Below, piece after piece: positions 19,220 to 28,150 of a stretch of DNA of 64,000 nucleotides. Origin of the DNA: Rickettsiales bacterium (GTDB lineage: Bacteria; Pseudomonadota; Alphaproteobacteria; Rickettsiales; Rickettsiaceae). Each line of letters opens with the position of its first letter. Positions within the stretch are counted from its first letter, which is position 1. The stretch spans positions 124,001-188,000 of the forward strand of contig CANGTI010000002.1 in assembly GCA_947456795.1 (NCBI GenBank), given 5' to 3'. The notes beneath the pieces were generated by a model. The model did not search any database and was not told the origin of the DNA. It saw nothing but the letters and a program-made list of their open reading frames with translations. The translations under genes were made by a program, and so were the position numbers.

Positions 19220-19576
19220 TTAAGCGGCGGCAGACCGCACAGTTGCAACAATTGCACTAAATGATTCAGGCTGACTGCTTGCAAGATGGGCAAGAATCTT
19301 TCTGTCTATAACAACGCCAGACTTTTTTAGCATGTCTATAAAGCGAGAATAAACCATTCCATGAGCACGCACAGCAGCGTTGATTTGCTGAAGCCATAGT
19401 CCACGGAAATCTCTCTTTTTCCTACGACGATCTTTGTAGGCGTCTCTTAAAGCGTTTTCGACTCTTTGCAAAGCAACTCTATAGCAAGTGCTAGATCTAC
19501 CTCTGTATCCCTTAGCAAGCTTTAGAATTTTTTTGTGCTTCTTTTTAGTAACAACACTAGATATTGCTCTTGTCAT
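19220..19576 (-). CDS. rplT: 50S ribosomal protein L20
   Basis: Early assembly protein of the large subunit. The sequence has the highly basic N-terminal extension ([16 protein letters not shown]) and the C-terminal globular domain with [11 protein letters not shown]. 118 residues, the usual length. It follows rpmI after 20 bp. The common infC-rpmI-rplT order is only partly kept, since infC is not upstream here. Confidence 0.97.
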   Translation of the reverse strand: MTRAISSVVTKKKHKKILKLAKGYRGRSSTCYRVALQRVENALRDAYKDRRRKKRDFRGLWLQQINAAVRAHGMVYSRFIDMLKKSGVVIDRKILAHLASSQPESFSAIVATVRSAAA

Positions 19577-19596
19577 ATTTTAGATCAAACTGAGAC

Positions 19597-19797
19597 TTAA
19601 GAATACGGTATGAAAAATCTCTTCACATTTTTGACCTGCTTGCCTTCCAATATGGTGGTACCACGCGAGTCACGAAGTTGAGATTTAGATTTATGTCTCA
19701 TCAAATGCTGCTTGTTTGCCTGAGAAGCCTTCAACTTGCCCGAAGCAGTCAAACTAAACCTTTTTTTTGCTGCAGAGCTACTTTTTAACTTAGGCAT
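19597..19797 (-). CDS. rpmI: 50S ribosomal protein L35
   Basis: Small basic large-subunit protein of 66 residues. It begins [20 protein letters not shown], where the family has MPKLKTKSAAKKRF, and carries the conserved [12 protein letters not shown]. It is the first gene of the rpmI-rplT pair. No Shine-Dalgarno-like motif is visible before the ATG. Confidence 0.97.
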   Translation of the reverse strand: MPKLKSSSAAKKRFSLTASGKLKASQANKQHLMRHKSKSQLRDSRGTTILEGKQVKNVKRFFIPYS

Positions 19798-19944
19798 AAA
19801 AACAAGTTACAATGCATTTGTAAGAGAATTAAGTTATATCCTAGCAGAAAAACCCAAAAACACAACGAAGGAGAAAAACAAATCGTTACGATTAGATGTC
19901 AAATTTCCCTAATTAAGATGGGCTCCAAAAATAAAATGGCAATA

Positions 19945-20220
19945 CTATTGATCCATTATTTCTTTTAAAGTAATACCAATTTTATTGTCCACAACAACAA
20001 TCTCACCCTTTGCTATTAATTTCTCGTTAACAAAAATTTCAACTAAATCATCTACATTTTTGTCCAGTTCTATGACAGAGTCGACTTCTATTTTCAACAG
20101 ATCGCTCAATCTCATTTTACAACGACCCAAAACAACGGATATTTGAACAGGCATCTTAGACAAAGAGACCAAACTAACACCTTCTTTCATTTTTCTTTCC
20201 TCCATAAAATTAACCGACAT
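19945..20220 (-). CDS. fliN: Flagellar motor switch protein FliN
   Basis: C-ring protein of the flagellar switch, made of the SpoA/CheC-type domain. The domain (VQISVVLGRCKMRLSDLL ... GEIVVVDNKIGI) occupies residues 26-85. From ATG 20220 the length is 91; an ATG at 20190 is preceded by GGAGGA and would give 81 residues, which may be the real start. It is the last gene of the fliF-fliG-fliH-fliN cluster and lacks the long N-terminal region of gammaproteobacterial FliN (137 residues). Confidence 0.9.
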   Translation of the reverse strand: MSVNFMEERKMKEGVSLVSLSKMPVQISVVLGRCKMRLSDLLKIEVDSVIELDKNVDDLVEIFVNEKLIAKGEIVVVDNKIGITLKEIMDQ

Positions 20221-20269
20221 AACAGTATTGTAGATTGGTCAAGCTAGGCCCCATGCAGATTTTCATAAC

Positions 20270-20875
20270 TCAAGATCCTCGGCTTATTGCTTCTTTAATT
20301 TCCTCAACAACATGCCCTTGATCGTACTCTAAAGTAGTAGACATATAAAGAACACGACAAACATTTTTGTCGGATGCTGGCAATTCTATTACTTCTATAT
20401 CCCCTTTTTTAAAAATCTTATCTGGCAAATGCTCCACCATATTGAGACAAACTTTATAATAATCCGAACTCACCTCGATACGTACGAGCCCACCCTGATA
20501 ATGATTCTCAATTTTACTTAAAAGTTTATTTGCAATAAGTTTAAAATCAATAGACATCTCAAGGCATAGCAAATCCACTATACGCCCTAAAATTTGCACA
20601 TTGTATTTCCAAATCTCTTCCCCAAAAGATTCTGAAAGATTGCAAGAAGCAACAACGCTTTTTAAAATCTCGACAAAAGCGTTTTTACAATCATTTTCCT
20701 GAATTTTGTTCTCAAGTTCTTTTTTATAAACTTCAAAAATCTCAAGATGCAATTGATCTTTTTGATCATTCGCTAAAGGCTTGGCGCTAGAAGTAGAATC
20801 TGGCTCCTTAAAATCATCAAGTTTTGAGATAAAAAGAGAATTAAGATTTGGAAATAAAAACCTAGGGTAATTCAC
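20270..20875 (-). CDS. fliH: Probable flagellar assembly protein FliH
   Basis: 201-residue protein assigned mainly by position: in alphaproteobacteria such as Caulobacter the order is fliF-fliG-fliH-fliN, as here. The sequence supports this: a helical, charged middle part (KKELENKIQENDCKN) is followed by a C-terminal alpha/beta domain with GGLVRIEVSSDYY, as in the FliH/HrpE/V-ATPase E family. FliH regulates the export ATPase FliI, which is not in the window. The start is GTG at 20875, 11 bp after fliG. Sequence similarity is weak. Confidence 0.65.
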   Translation of the reverse strand: MNYPRFLFPNLNSLFISKLDDFKEPDSTSSAKPLANDQKDQLHLEIFEVYKKELENKIQENDCKNAFVEILKSVVASCNLSESFGEEIWKYNVQILGRIVDLLCLEMSIDFKLIANKLLSKIENHYQGGLVRIEVSSDYYKVCLNMVEHLPDKIFKKGDIEVIELPASDKNVCRVLYMSTTLEYDQGHVVEEIKEAISRGS

Positions 20876-20886
20876 AAAAAAGTACT

Positions 20887-21897
20887 TTATACGTATTCTT
20901 CGTTGTCTGATTGTAAGCTGATCTTTCCTTCAGCAATTAAAATCTTAACTTTTTCTAATATTTTCTTTTGAGCATTTTTTATATCTTTCATTTTTACTTT
21001 ACCCATAATGTCCCATTCATCTTGTATCATTTTTACCATACGCTGAGGCATGTTTGAGAAAAAAAAGTTCTGCAATTCAGCGGATACTCGCCTTAGCGCT
21101 AATACCAAATCTCCCTGATCGATAGCACTCAAAAGAGCATTTAAACCTCCAATACCGATACGAGTTAAGTCCTCAAAAGCAAACATCAAATCTTCAACAT
21201 TTTGAGCAATTTCTGGATGTTTTTCCTTCAGTAAGTCTAGATATTTATTTTTATCAGTTTCACTCATGTTTTTCAGAGTCAGAGCCAGTTGTTTTGCAAC
21301 GTCTTGTTTCATGCCAAGGTCCTTAACACCCACGATAAGCTCCATTTTTAAGCACTGCTCTATTTGATCTAAAATGTCCTTAGATACAGGTTTCAAATGC
21401 ACCATTCTTTCCATCACTGCATTTGCAAAGCTCTCTTCTAAAAAAGGCAAAACAGCTCCCACGTGAGAGGGTTCCAGTTTTGAGCAAATCAAGGCGACAG
21501 TTTGTGGATTTTCTTCAGATAAATATTCTGCAAGAGTTTTAGGGTTTACTATCTCCAAAGCCTTCCAGACACTAACTTGAATTTTTGCCAAAAGAGCACT
21601 TAATTCTTCCTTATTTAAAAAATTCCCCAAAATACGCTCAGTAGCTTTGCTGGTATTACCAATAGAGCTCCTGCCTTCTTGAACTTCTTGAGCAAATTTG
21701 GCAAGCACTGCGTCCACCACATCTGATGAAACAAATCCAAGAGCTGACATAGCAGATGCAAGGGTCAAGATCTCCTCCTGATCCATTGCAGACATGATCG
21801 TTGCAGCATTTGTATGAGTCAAACTCAGCAGCACTATCGCGGCCTTTTTTTCTCCACTTAAATCTTCACTGACTAACATATTATTTTTTTGTTTCAT
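20887..21897 (-). CDS. fliG: Flagellar motor switch protein FliG
   Basis: Rotor protein that contacts the stator. The N-terminal domain binds FliF (GEKKAAIVLLSL near residues 15-26); the middle ARM domain has the typical EHPQTVAL-like EENPQTVALICSKL; and the C-terminal torque domain has FAFEDL and charged residues around RRVSAELQNFFFSNMPQRM. 336 residues, the usual length. It overlaps the end of fliF by 17 bp, so the pair is coupled. Confidence 0.95.
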   Translation of the reverse strand: MKQKNNMLVSEDLSGEKKAAIVLLSLTHTNAATIMSAMDQEEILTLASAMSALGFVSSDVVDAVLAKFAQEVQEGRSSIGNTSKATERILGNFLNKEELSALLAKIQVSVWKALEIVNPKTLAEYLSEENPQTVALICSKLEPSHVGAVLPFLEESFANAVMERMVHLKPVSKDILDQIEQCLKMELIVGVKDLGMKQDVAKQLALTLKNMSETDKNKYLDLLKEKHPEIAQNVEDLMFAFEDLTRIGIGGLNALLSAIDQGDLVLALRRVSAELQNFFFSNMPQRMVKMIQDEWDIMGKVKMKDIKNAQKKILEKVKILIAEGKISLQSDNEEYV

Positions 21898-23476
21898 TAA
21901 GCCAACGCCTCAAAATGCTCACAAACTTTTCTGGATTTTCTAAAGCAAGCTTTTCAAGATGATGATTTTTTGAGGCTGCATCATTAAAGGAACGATTTTC
22001 AAATAAAGCTTCCTGAATTTGTTTTGCACGCTCAGAATTATCATCCTCTTGTACTTGCATTTTAGCAAAGCTCATATCATTTTTTTGAGGAGAAATTCTT
22101 GATAAAAGAGGCCGCAACACATAAAACAAAAGAGTCACAAAAGCTAAAAATCCAAGAGACGCATTCACAATAGAGCTCAAATGCTCCTTCCACCAAACGC
22201 TTGTGCGCATCAAATCAATTTCTGCAGACGCTAAGTCTTCTTTAAAAAATGGCATGTGCACAACAATAACAATGTCATCTCTTGATTCTTGATAGCCAAT
22301 TGCAGCCTTTACCAATTCTTCGATTTTCTTCATATCTCCTTCAGATCTAGGAGCAAAAGTCCCAGTTCTAGAGTCGTAATGGTCGTTTACAAGCACAGAA
22401 ACAGAAATCTGCTTTACTGTTCCTACCTCCTTAATAGTGTTTTGTACAATCCTTGAAACTTCATAATTGTTTATATCTTCTAGTTTGTTAGATTCAACAA
22501 AGCCCCCGACGCTTTCTACTTCTTCTATAGAATCGGGCAAATTATTAGCAACAGAAATGTCTCCTCCGCCTCTAGAATCACTTGTAGAACGCTCTCTTTC
22601 TTCTTTTGAATGACTAGAGCGTATAACATTCTTGTCTGGATCATATGTTTCAGCATTAGTTACTACCTTGTCAAAGTGCATATCGGCATTAACTTTCACC
22701 TCAACATTTCCAAAGCCCACTACCTTGCTTATGAGAGTTTCTATTTTAGATTGAATCCGTTTTTCATATGAGCTTCTGTGCTGCATGTTGTACGATGCAC
22801 CAAAACCAAAAGCATCTTCTTCTCCACCCATCTGCAAAATGTTGCCTTTGGTATCTACGATTGTAATGTCTTTTTCGCTAAGTCTTTCAACCGATCCGGC
22901 AACTAAATGACTGATTGCTTTTACCTCTTGTGTACCAAGAGACCCTCCGTACTTGAGTGTAAGCATTACGGACGCAGTAGGGCGATGGCTCTCTTTTGAA
23001 AATAACTCTCGTTGAGGCACCGCAAGATGTACTCTTGCTCTTAAAACATTCTCAAAAGTCTGAATAGTACGACTTAACTCTCCTTGTCTAGCCCTAACGT
23101 TTTTAACATTTTGCAAAAAATTGGTTGTGCCTAAAGCCTCTTCTTTGTCGAAAATTTCGTACCCCACCACTGCACCCGAAAAAGGTAAACCCTCTTTTGC
23201 TAACAAAGCCCGAGTGCGATGCACACTTTGCCCATCTACCTTAATAACTTTACCGTCCTGAGACAAAGAATAAGGGATATTTTCTTGATCGAGCCTATGT
23301 GTAATGGATTCGGCGCTATCTCTACTTAACTCAGAATAAAGAACAGCCATGGCATCTTTTTGCATGACTGTTAAAATAACAAAAGAAAAGCCGACAACTC
23401 CTAGCAATGCAGAGCCAGCCAAAAAAATCCTCAGTCGCCCCAGATTTTTCAGATAAGATAAAAAACTTTGCAGCAC
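21881..23476 (-). CDS. fliF: Flagellar M-ring protein FliF
   Basis: Builds the MS ring in the inner membrane. A membrane segment at residues 15-37 is followed by the YscJ-like ring-building region (VLYSELSRDSAESI ... ALGTTNFLQNVKNVRARQGELSRTI), a Ser/Glu-rich linker and a second membrane segment near 440. The C-terminal tail, which binds FliG, is present (VSILRRWLNE). 531 residues is within the family range (about 530-570). The start is GTG at 23476. It heads the flagellar operon. Confidence 0.95.
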   Translation of the reverse strand: MLQSFLSYLKNLGRLRIFLAGSALLGVVGFSFVILTVMQKDAMAVLYSELSRDSAESITHRLDQENIPYSLSQDGKVIKVDGQSVHRTRALLAKEGLPFSGAVVGYEIFDKEEALGTTNFLQNVKNVRARQGELSRTIQTFENVLRARVHLAVPQRELFSKESHRPTASVMLTLKYGGSLGTQEVKAISHLVAGSVERLSEKDITIVDTKGNILQMGGEEDAFGFGASYNMQHRSSYEKRIQSKIETLISKVVGFGNVEVKVNADMHFDKVVTNAETYDPDKNVIRSSHSKEERERSTSDSRGGGDISVANNLPDSIEEVESVGGFVESNKLEDINNYEVSRIVQNTIKEVGTVKQISVSVLVNDHYDSRTGTFAPRSEGDMKKIEELVKAAIGYQESRDDIVIVVHMPFFKEDLASAEIDLMRTSVWWKEHLSSIVNASLGFLAFVTLLFYVLRPLLSRISPQKNDMSFAKMQVQEDDNSERAKQIQEALFENRSFNDAASKNHHLEKLALENPEKFVSILRRWLNETKK

Positions 23477-23856
23477 AATATTGTATAAATTCGTTGAAAT
23501 GCCTCAGGTAAGGTCAGAGAGATTCTAGAGCATCCGCATTAAAATTGAAAATAAAAAAAATCTCGCAATTGCAACACTTAAAAGAAAAATGCTTTGCAAA
23601 AAATTTATCATGAAAAGCATTAAGAAAAAAATAGCAGTTACATTCCAAAAATAACAAATTCATTACCAAATCAAATCTAACAATCAAAGACTCCGTATAC
23701 TGGAATCCATGATTGACATTTATCGTGCAGAAGATTTAGGCAAAAGTCTGCTTCAAGTTGTATTCTTTTAAACTTAAAGCTGATAGGATTAAGTTGATAA
23801 TCTCAGGCTAATTACAAGAAAACAAACCTCTTGTTTTTACTCAAACAAAGTAATCT
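23477..23856. other. Intergenic region between divergent fliF and parB
   Basis: About 380 bp of AT-rich DNA with no gene. An 8-bp inverted repeat, AATGCTTT (23588-23595) and AAAGCATT (23614-23621), is the only clear structure. In most alphaproteobacteria parA would lie directly upstream of parB; it is absent here. No perfect or near-perfect parS was found. Confidence 0.5.
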
Positions 23857-24744
23857 ATGGATACCTCAAATAAAACAAGCAAAATAGCTGCAATTCTTGG
23901 AGAACAAATAGGCAAAGCGACAAACAATCCCTTAAAATACGTTGACATAGATTCTATTTTTTCTAACCCAGAGCAGCCCAGAAAACATTTCGACCAAGAA
24001 AAATTAGAAGAACTAGCTCAGTCTATAAGACAATATGGAGTACTACAGCCCATAATACTACAGGAATTAGAGGCAGAAAAATATTCGATTATAGCGGGAG
24101 AGAGAAGATGGAGGGCTTGTAAAATAGCAAATGTCAAAACAATTCCAGCAATCATTAAGTCTCCAAAAGAAAAAAGGGATTCCGAAGCAGTAGCCCTAAT
24201 AGAAAATTTACAAAGACAAAACCTAAGTATCACAGAAGAGGCGTCTTATTACGCAAATTTCATTGAAAAATACGAATACACTCAGGAGGAACTAAGCCAA
24301 ATCATAGGCAAAAGCAGAAGCCATATCGCTAATTTACTTAGAATTAATGCCCTTCCTGAATCAATTAAGAGCTATGTAGAACAGCAAAAAATTTCTCTGG
24401 GACATGCAAAAATTATAGCCGGAAGAAGCGATGCCGAGGAAATAGCAAAAATAATTTTGGAGAAGAATTTAAATGTACGACAAACAGAGGAATTGCTACA
24501 ACAATCAGATCGCAAAATAAAAGTTGGCAACAAAAAAGACAAAAAAAAAGATAACGTTGTAGATCAAGGTCTGGATTCTGATTTGATGCAAATAGAAGAA
24601 ATGCTTTTTACTAAAATAGGATCAAAAATCACAATAGATAAAGCTAAAGGAGAGATACGTTTGCCCTTTAAAGATTTTATAGAATTAGACCGCATCATTG
24701 AAAAGCTGCACCAGATACCCACCAAATTGACTCAACAAGAGTAA
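23857..24744 (+). CDS. parB: Chromosome partitioning protein ParB
   Basis: parS-binding CTPase that loads onto the origin region for segregation. Visible: FSNPEQPRKHFDQEKLEELAQSI (ParB N domain), the C motif GERRWRA near residue 79, ENLQRQNLS, and a helix-turn-helix (TQEELSQIIGKSRSHIANLL). The C-terminal ~40 residues form the dimerisation domain after a Lys-rich linker. 295 residues, the usual length. parA, its normal partner, is not adjacent. Confidence 0.95.
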   Translation: MDTSNKTSKIAAILGEQIGKATNNPLKYVDIDSIFSNPEQPRKHFDQEKLEELAQSIRQYGVLQPIILQELEAEKYSIIAGERRWRACKIANVKTIPAIIKSPKEKRDSEAVALIENLQRQNLSITEEASYYANFIEKYEYTQEELSQIIGKSRSHIANLLRINALPESIKSYVEQQKISLGHAKIIAGRSDAEEIAKIILEKNLNVRQTEELLQQSDRKIKVGNKKDKKKDNVVDQGLDSDLMQIEEMLFTKIGSKITIDKAKGEIRLPFKDFIELDRIIEKLHQIPTKLTQQE

Positions 24745-24807
24745 ACAGATGAGCTTTAGAGTAATTAGCACAAAGCTTCTTTACACATTAATAGGTTAAG
24801 GAAAGTT

Positions 24808-25602
24808 TTAAACAAGGAAATTAATTTCCAGCTCTCCTTCTTTGCTCAACAAATTCTGCACCATTTCAAAATTTTGCTCCCTCATGCCGTACAACTTATA
24901 CTTTAGTGTTTTAGACTCTTGGACATCATCACCAGATTCAAAAATCACAGAAAAGTCTATTTCATCAAATTGAGCTGTCTGTTGCAGATCTTGCTTTAAC
25001 TTTGAAATATTTTTGGAAAATTTGTCAAAAAAACTCTTACTAAGAGTGGTTAATTTGACATCTTTGATTTTGCGGTCACAACTAAAAGTAACAGAGATAC
25101 TCCATTGTTCGGTAAAGATGTTAAGAGTGGTGTCTATTGTCAGAAACCTAATCTGATCCTCATACCGCTCTTTACAGATCAAGCTCAAAGAGTGACTTAA
25201 TCTTTGAAGAAAAGTAAAATCTTTGGACTCGTGATCTACATGCTCCTGATAATGAAGAAAAAAGTCTTGCAAAAATACTTGCAAAGAAACGACTGACAAA
25301 TAATCTTCTTCACCTTTCTTGAAATTCACACTTACCTCAGATGCAGTTTCCTCAAGATCTGGAAATTGTGCGTGGTCAATTTTATTCAAATTTTGCAAAG
25401 TAGTGCTTTTCTGAGCCCTAGATATTGTTGAAGCTTTTTTGCCCACAATTGTCTTTTTGAGATGGTATAAAAAAGACTGATCTGCGATTTTTGATATTTT
25501 CCGGGATTGCTTAGTGCTTCTAGAGGCAAACTGACAACGCAGATCTCTGGAGTTGGCCTTTTTCACACTCAGCATTGAATTTCCTAGATCTTCTTGAGTC
25601 AT
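24808..25602 (-). CDS. Hypothetical protein, 264 aa
   Basis: No family recognised. The start is ATG at 25602. The N-terminal ~90 residues are basic and Ser-rich with low order (RSTKQSRKISK, SRAQKSTTLQN). The remainder is folded-looking: residues 100-140 are aromatic-rich (LQVFLQDFFLHYQEHVDH), and the last ~100 alternate strands and helices. No signal peptide or membrane segment. A basic disordered start with a compact C-terminal domain recalls flagellar or secretion-substrate regulators in general, but no FliK motif is present. It sits between parB (convergent) and ppa (6 bp upstream on the same strand). Confidence 0.6.
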   Translation of the reverse strand: MTQEDLGNSMLSVKKANSRDLRCQFASRSTKQSRKISKIADQSFLYHLKKTIVGKKASTISRAQKSTTLQNLNKIDHAQFPDLEETASEVSVNFKKGEEDYLSVVSLQVFLQDFFLHYQEHVDHESKDFTFLQRLSHSLSLICKERYEDQIRFLTIDTTLNIFTEQWSISVTFSCDRKIKDVKLTTLSKSFFDKFSKNISKLKQDLQQTAQFDEIDFSVIFESGDDVQESKTLKYKLYGMREQNFEMVQNLLSKEGELEINFLV

Positions 25603-25608
25603 GGAAAT

Positions 25609-26130
25609 TTAATCTTGAATAATAGATTTCTGTATTAAAGTTTTAGCTTCTTCAACAGAGCCCCATCTTTCAATCTTAACCCATTTGCCTTTATCAATGG
25701 TCTTATAGTTGGAAAAGAAGTGTTCGATTTTTTCTTTAGACTCAGAATCTAAATCTGCAAGAGAGCGCACATTCGATAGATAGGGTGCAATCTTATCTTG
25801 AGGAACAGCAATAATTTTTTCATCTCTTCCAGATTCATCGTCCATCAAAAGAACCCCAATGGGGCGACACTCAATGACCGCGCAAGGCAATATTGGATAG
25901 GGAGAGATAACCATAACGTCAAGAGGATCTCCATCGCCTCCGCAAGTAGAAGGTATATACCCATAGTTAAATGGATAATACATAGGAGCTTTTAGAAATC
26001 TGTCCACCCTCAAAAATCCAAGATCCTTGTCAAACTCATACTTTATGTGAGCCTCATTCATGGGAATCTCAATCAACACATTGAAGGATTCCGGAGCGTG
26101 TAAACCTATAGAGAGAGAACTTTTGAGCAT
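25609..26130 (-). CDS. ppa: Inorganic pyrophosphatase
   Basis: Family I soluble pyrophosphatase; it hydrolyses PPi to drive biosynthetic reactions. The active-site signature DGDPLDVMV is in PSTCGGDGDPLDVMVISPYP (near residues 58-77). Other landmarks are NYGYIPS, DKIAPYL and the C-terminal KGKWVKIERWG. Starting at ATG 26130 gives 173 residues; a TTG three codons upstream is possible. Usual length is about 175. Confidence 0.96.
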   Translation of the reverse strand: MLKSSLSIGLHAPESFNVLIEIPMNEAHIKYEFDKDLGFLRVDRFLKAPMYYPFNYGYIPSTCGGDGDPLDVMVISPYPILPCAVIECRPIGVLLMDDESGRDEKIIAVPQDKIAPYLSNVRSLADLDSESKEKIEHFFSNYKTIDKGKWVKIERWGSVEEAKTLIQKSIIQD

Positions 26131-26201
26131 TTCAACCAAAATTAAGTTACAACACCAGCCAGGCGTATATTAGACACTAAAGGCTGTTGAATCAAAACAC
26201 C

Positions 26202-26570
26202 TTATACTCTATTGCGATCCTCTTTTATTCTTGCAGCCTTACCGGTAAGGTTTCTAAAGTAATACAATTTTGCTTTGCGCACCAGGCCTTTACGTACCAC
26301 TGTAATACTTTCAATGCAAGGAGAGTAGAGAGGAAAGTAATGTTCCACTCCATGCTCATCTGCAACTTTTCTTATAAGAAATGAAGACCCTAGGCCTCTG
26401 TTGCGCCTTGCAATTACCAAACCCTGACAAACCTGGACTCTACTAGACGATGCAGAAGCAACTCTAAGAGCCACCTTAATCACATCCCCTACTTTAAATT
26501 TTGGAATCTCTCTTAGACTTAGTATTTTAGCGATTTGTTCTTGCTCAATTTTTTCTACGATACTGGTCAC
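26202..26570 (-). CDS. rplS: 50S ribosomal protein L19
   Basis: Large-subunit protein at the 30S-50S interface. Family landmarks: FKVGDVIKVALRV, FQGVVI-like VCQGLVIARR, SFLIRKVADEHGVEHYFPLYSPCIESITV, and AKLYYFRNLTGKAARIKE. 122 residues. The start is GTG at 26570, one base after the trmD stop region. TTTAGAGG ends a few bases before it; that string is complementary to the changed 16S 3' end, but it also lies inside trmD coding sequence. Confidence 0.96.
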   Translation of the reverse strand: MTSIVEKIEQEQIAKILSLREIPKFKVGDVIKVALRVASASSSRVQVCQGLVIARRNRGLGSSFLIRKVADEHGVEHYFPLYSPCIESITVVRKGLVRKAKLYYFRNLTGKAARIKEDRNRV

Positions 26571-26571
26571 T

Positions 26572-27276
26572 TTATTTTTCCTCTAAAATTAGATCAGGTC
26601 TTTTTAAGTTAGTTATCTCAAAAGATTTTTGTTTTTTCCAACGAAAGACAGCCTCGTGATTTCCACTGACTAAAACTTCCGGAATAGACTTATTCTTCCA
26701 CGTACGAGGTTTTGTGTAAAGAGGATACTCGAGCATTCCAGAGATTCCCTTCCCAAAAGAATCGTCATCTACAACACGATGGTCCGTTAACACACCAGGC
26801 AAAATTCTGACGCACGCTTCAAGTAGCGCCATCGCAGCAACCTCACCCCCAGAAAGTATAAAATCTCCTATACTCAACTCCTTCACATTGTATTCTTCGA
26901 GCACACGCTCGTCAACACCCTCAAATCTTCCACAGATTAGCATTATCCGATTGCTGCGCACTATTTCCTCTATAACACTTTGAGAAACCTTGCGTCCTCT
27001 AGGAGAAAGATAAAAAATATCATCCCCTTTAGCTAAATGCGCATCAATCGCATTACTCAAAACGTCTGCCCTCATCACCATTCCTCCAAGACCAGCGCAT
27101 TGAGGATCATCTACTCTTTTATGTACTCCTATGCCAAAATCTCTTATGTTAACTGTTTGATAAGACCAGAGTCCTTTTTCCAAAGCCTTCTTCGGAATAG
27201 AAAATCCTAAGGTACCAGGAAACATGTCCGGAAAAATTGACAATATAGTGACGTGAAACTCCTTTTGCTTGACCAT
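26572..27276 (-). CDS. trmD: tRNA (guanine-N1)-methyltransferase
   Basis: Makes m1G37 in tRNAs with G36. The trefoil-knot SAM site is visible: YLSPRGRKVSQ, LICGRFEGVDERV and LSIGDFILSGGEVAAMALLEA. The DDSF segment of the interdomain linker is present near residue 160. ATG 27276 gives 234 residues and the expected start VTILSIFPDMF; the frame continues upstream to a TTG. trmD-rplS order is conserved, but rpsP and rimM are not next to it (rpsP is at 47.4-47.8 kb). Confidence 0.95.
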   Translation of the reverse strand: MVKQKEFHVTILSIFPDMFPGTLGFSIPKKALEKGLWSYQTVNIRDFGIGVHKRVDDPQCAGLGGMVMRADVLSNAIDAHLAKGDDIFYLSPRGRKVSQSVIEEIVRSNRIMLICGRFEGVDERVLEEYNVKELSIGDFILSGGEVAAMALLEACVRILPGVLTDHRVVDDDSFGKGISGMLEYPLYTKPRTWKNKSIPEVLVSGNHEAVFRWKKQKSFEITNLKRPDLILEEK

Positions 27277-27346
27277 CAATTTTTTGCTTTTGCTAAATAC
27301 GTATAAGCCAATATAATTTGGCAATCTAAAGTCTGAAATTAAAAAA

Positions 27347-28150
27347 ATGCAACTTACAGCACCCTACATTGATCCAATAATGTTTTCAATAGGACCTTTA
27401 AGCCTTAAATGGTACGGATTCCTTTTTGCAATAGGACTTTTGCTCGGCTCTTTATACGTAAAAAAGATGATCGAGACCTATAAAATAGATTTTTCCAAAA
27501 CTCACATAGATGATTTTTTCATCTGGGGCACGCTCGCAATAGTACTTGGAGGAAGACTCACGTATGCAATGCTTTACGCTCCTACGTTGTATTTAGAAAA
27601 TCCAATTGATATTTTAAAAATCTACGAAGGAGGAATGTCTTTTCACGGAGGAGCATTTGCTATGGGTGTTGCAATCTATGTGTTTTGCAAAAAAAGGGCC
27701 TTGGAATGGAAAACATTAAGCGACTTACTTGCAATCAGCGCTCCAATAGTCATCATATTTGGCAGAATTGGCAATTTCATCAATCAGGAATTATGGGGAC
27801 GTACTACAACCGCTGCCTGGGGTATAATCTTTCCTAATGTTGATAGCTTGCCAAGACATGCCAGCCAAATTTATGAAGCACTCTTTGAGGGAGTAGCCCT
27901 TTTTATAATCATCAAACTCATGATTCACAAATATAAAATATTGAATCACAAAGGGCTTACAAGCGGAATATTTTATCTTGGGTATGGATGTGCAAGAATT
28001 TTTGCAGAATGTTTTAGAGAGCCAGATGTACAAATGGGGTTTTTAGCGAACAAATTCACAACGGGTCAATTACTTTCAATCCCCTTGATTCTATTTGGCA
28101 CCCTACTTATTTGGCAAGCATTGACGAATAAAAAAAAGTCAGCTAGCTAA
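27347..28150 (+). CDS. lgt: Prolipoprotein diacylglyceryl transferase
   Basis: Inner-membrane enzyme that attaches diacylglycerol to the lipobox Cys of prolipoproteins; a likely client is Pal, encoded 7.5 kb downstream. The signature GRIGNFINQELWGR is present near residues 141-154, with the H-(x)GG region FHGGAFAMG before it. Seven membrane segments fit the family. 267 residues. The 3' end overlaps tolA by 4 bp (convergent). Confidence 0.95.
   Translation: MQLTAPYIDPIMFSIGPLSLKWYGFLFAIGLLLGSLYVKKMIETYKIDFSKTHIDDFFIWGTLAIVLGGRLTYAMLYAPTLYLENPIDILKIYEGGMSFHGGAFAMGVAIYVFCKKRALEWKTLSDLLAISAPIVIIFGRIGNFINQELWGRTTTAAWGIIFPNVDSLPRHASQIYEALFEGVALFIIIKLMIHKYKILNHKGLTSGIFYLGYGCARIFAECFREPDVQMGFLANKFTTGQLLSIPLILFGTLLIWQALTNKKKSAS

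Noticed and set aside
27249-27260. ACGTGAAAC, half of a parS site
   Set aside because: Only one half matches the palindrome and it lies in trmD coding sequence; expected by chance.
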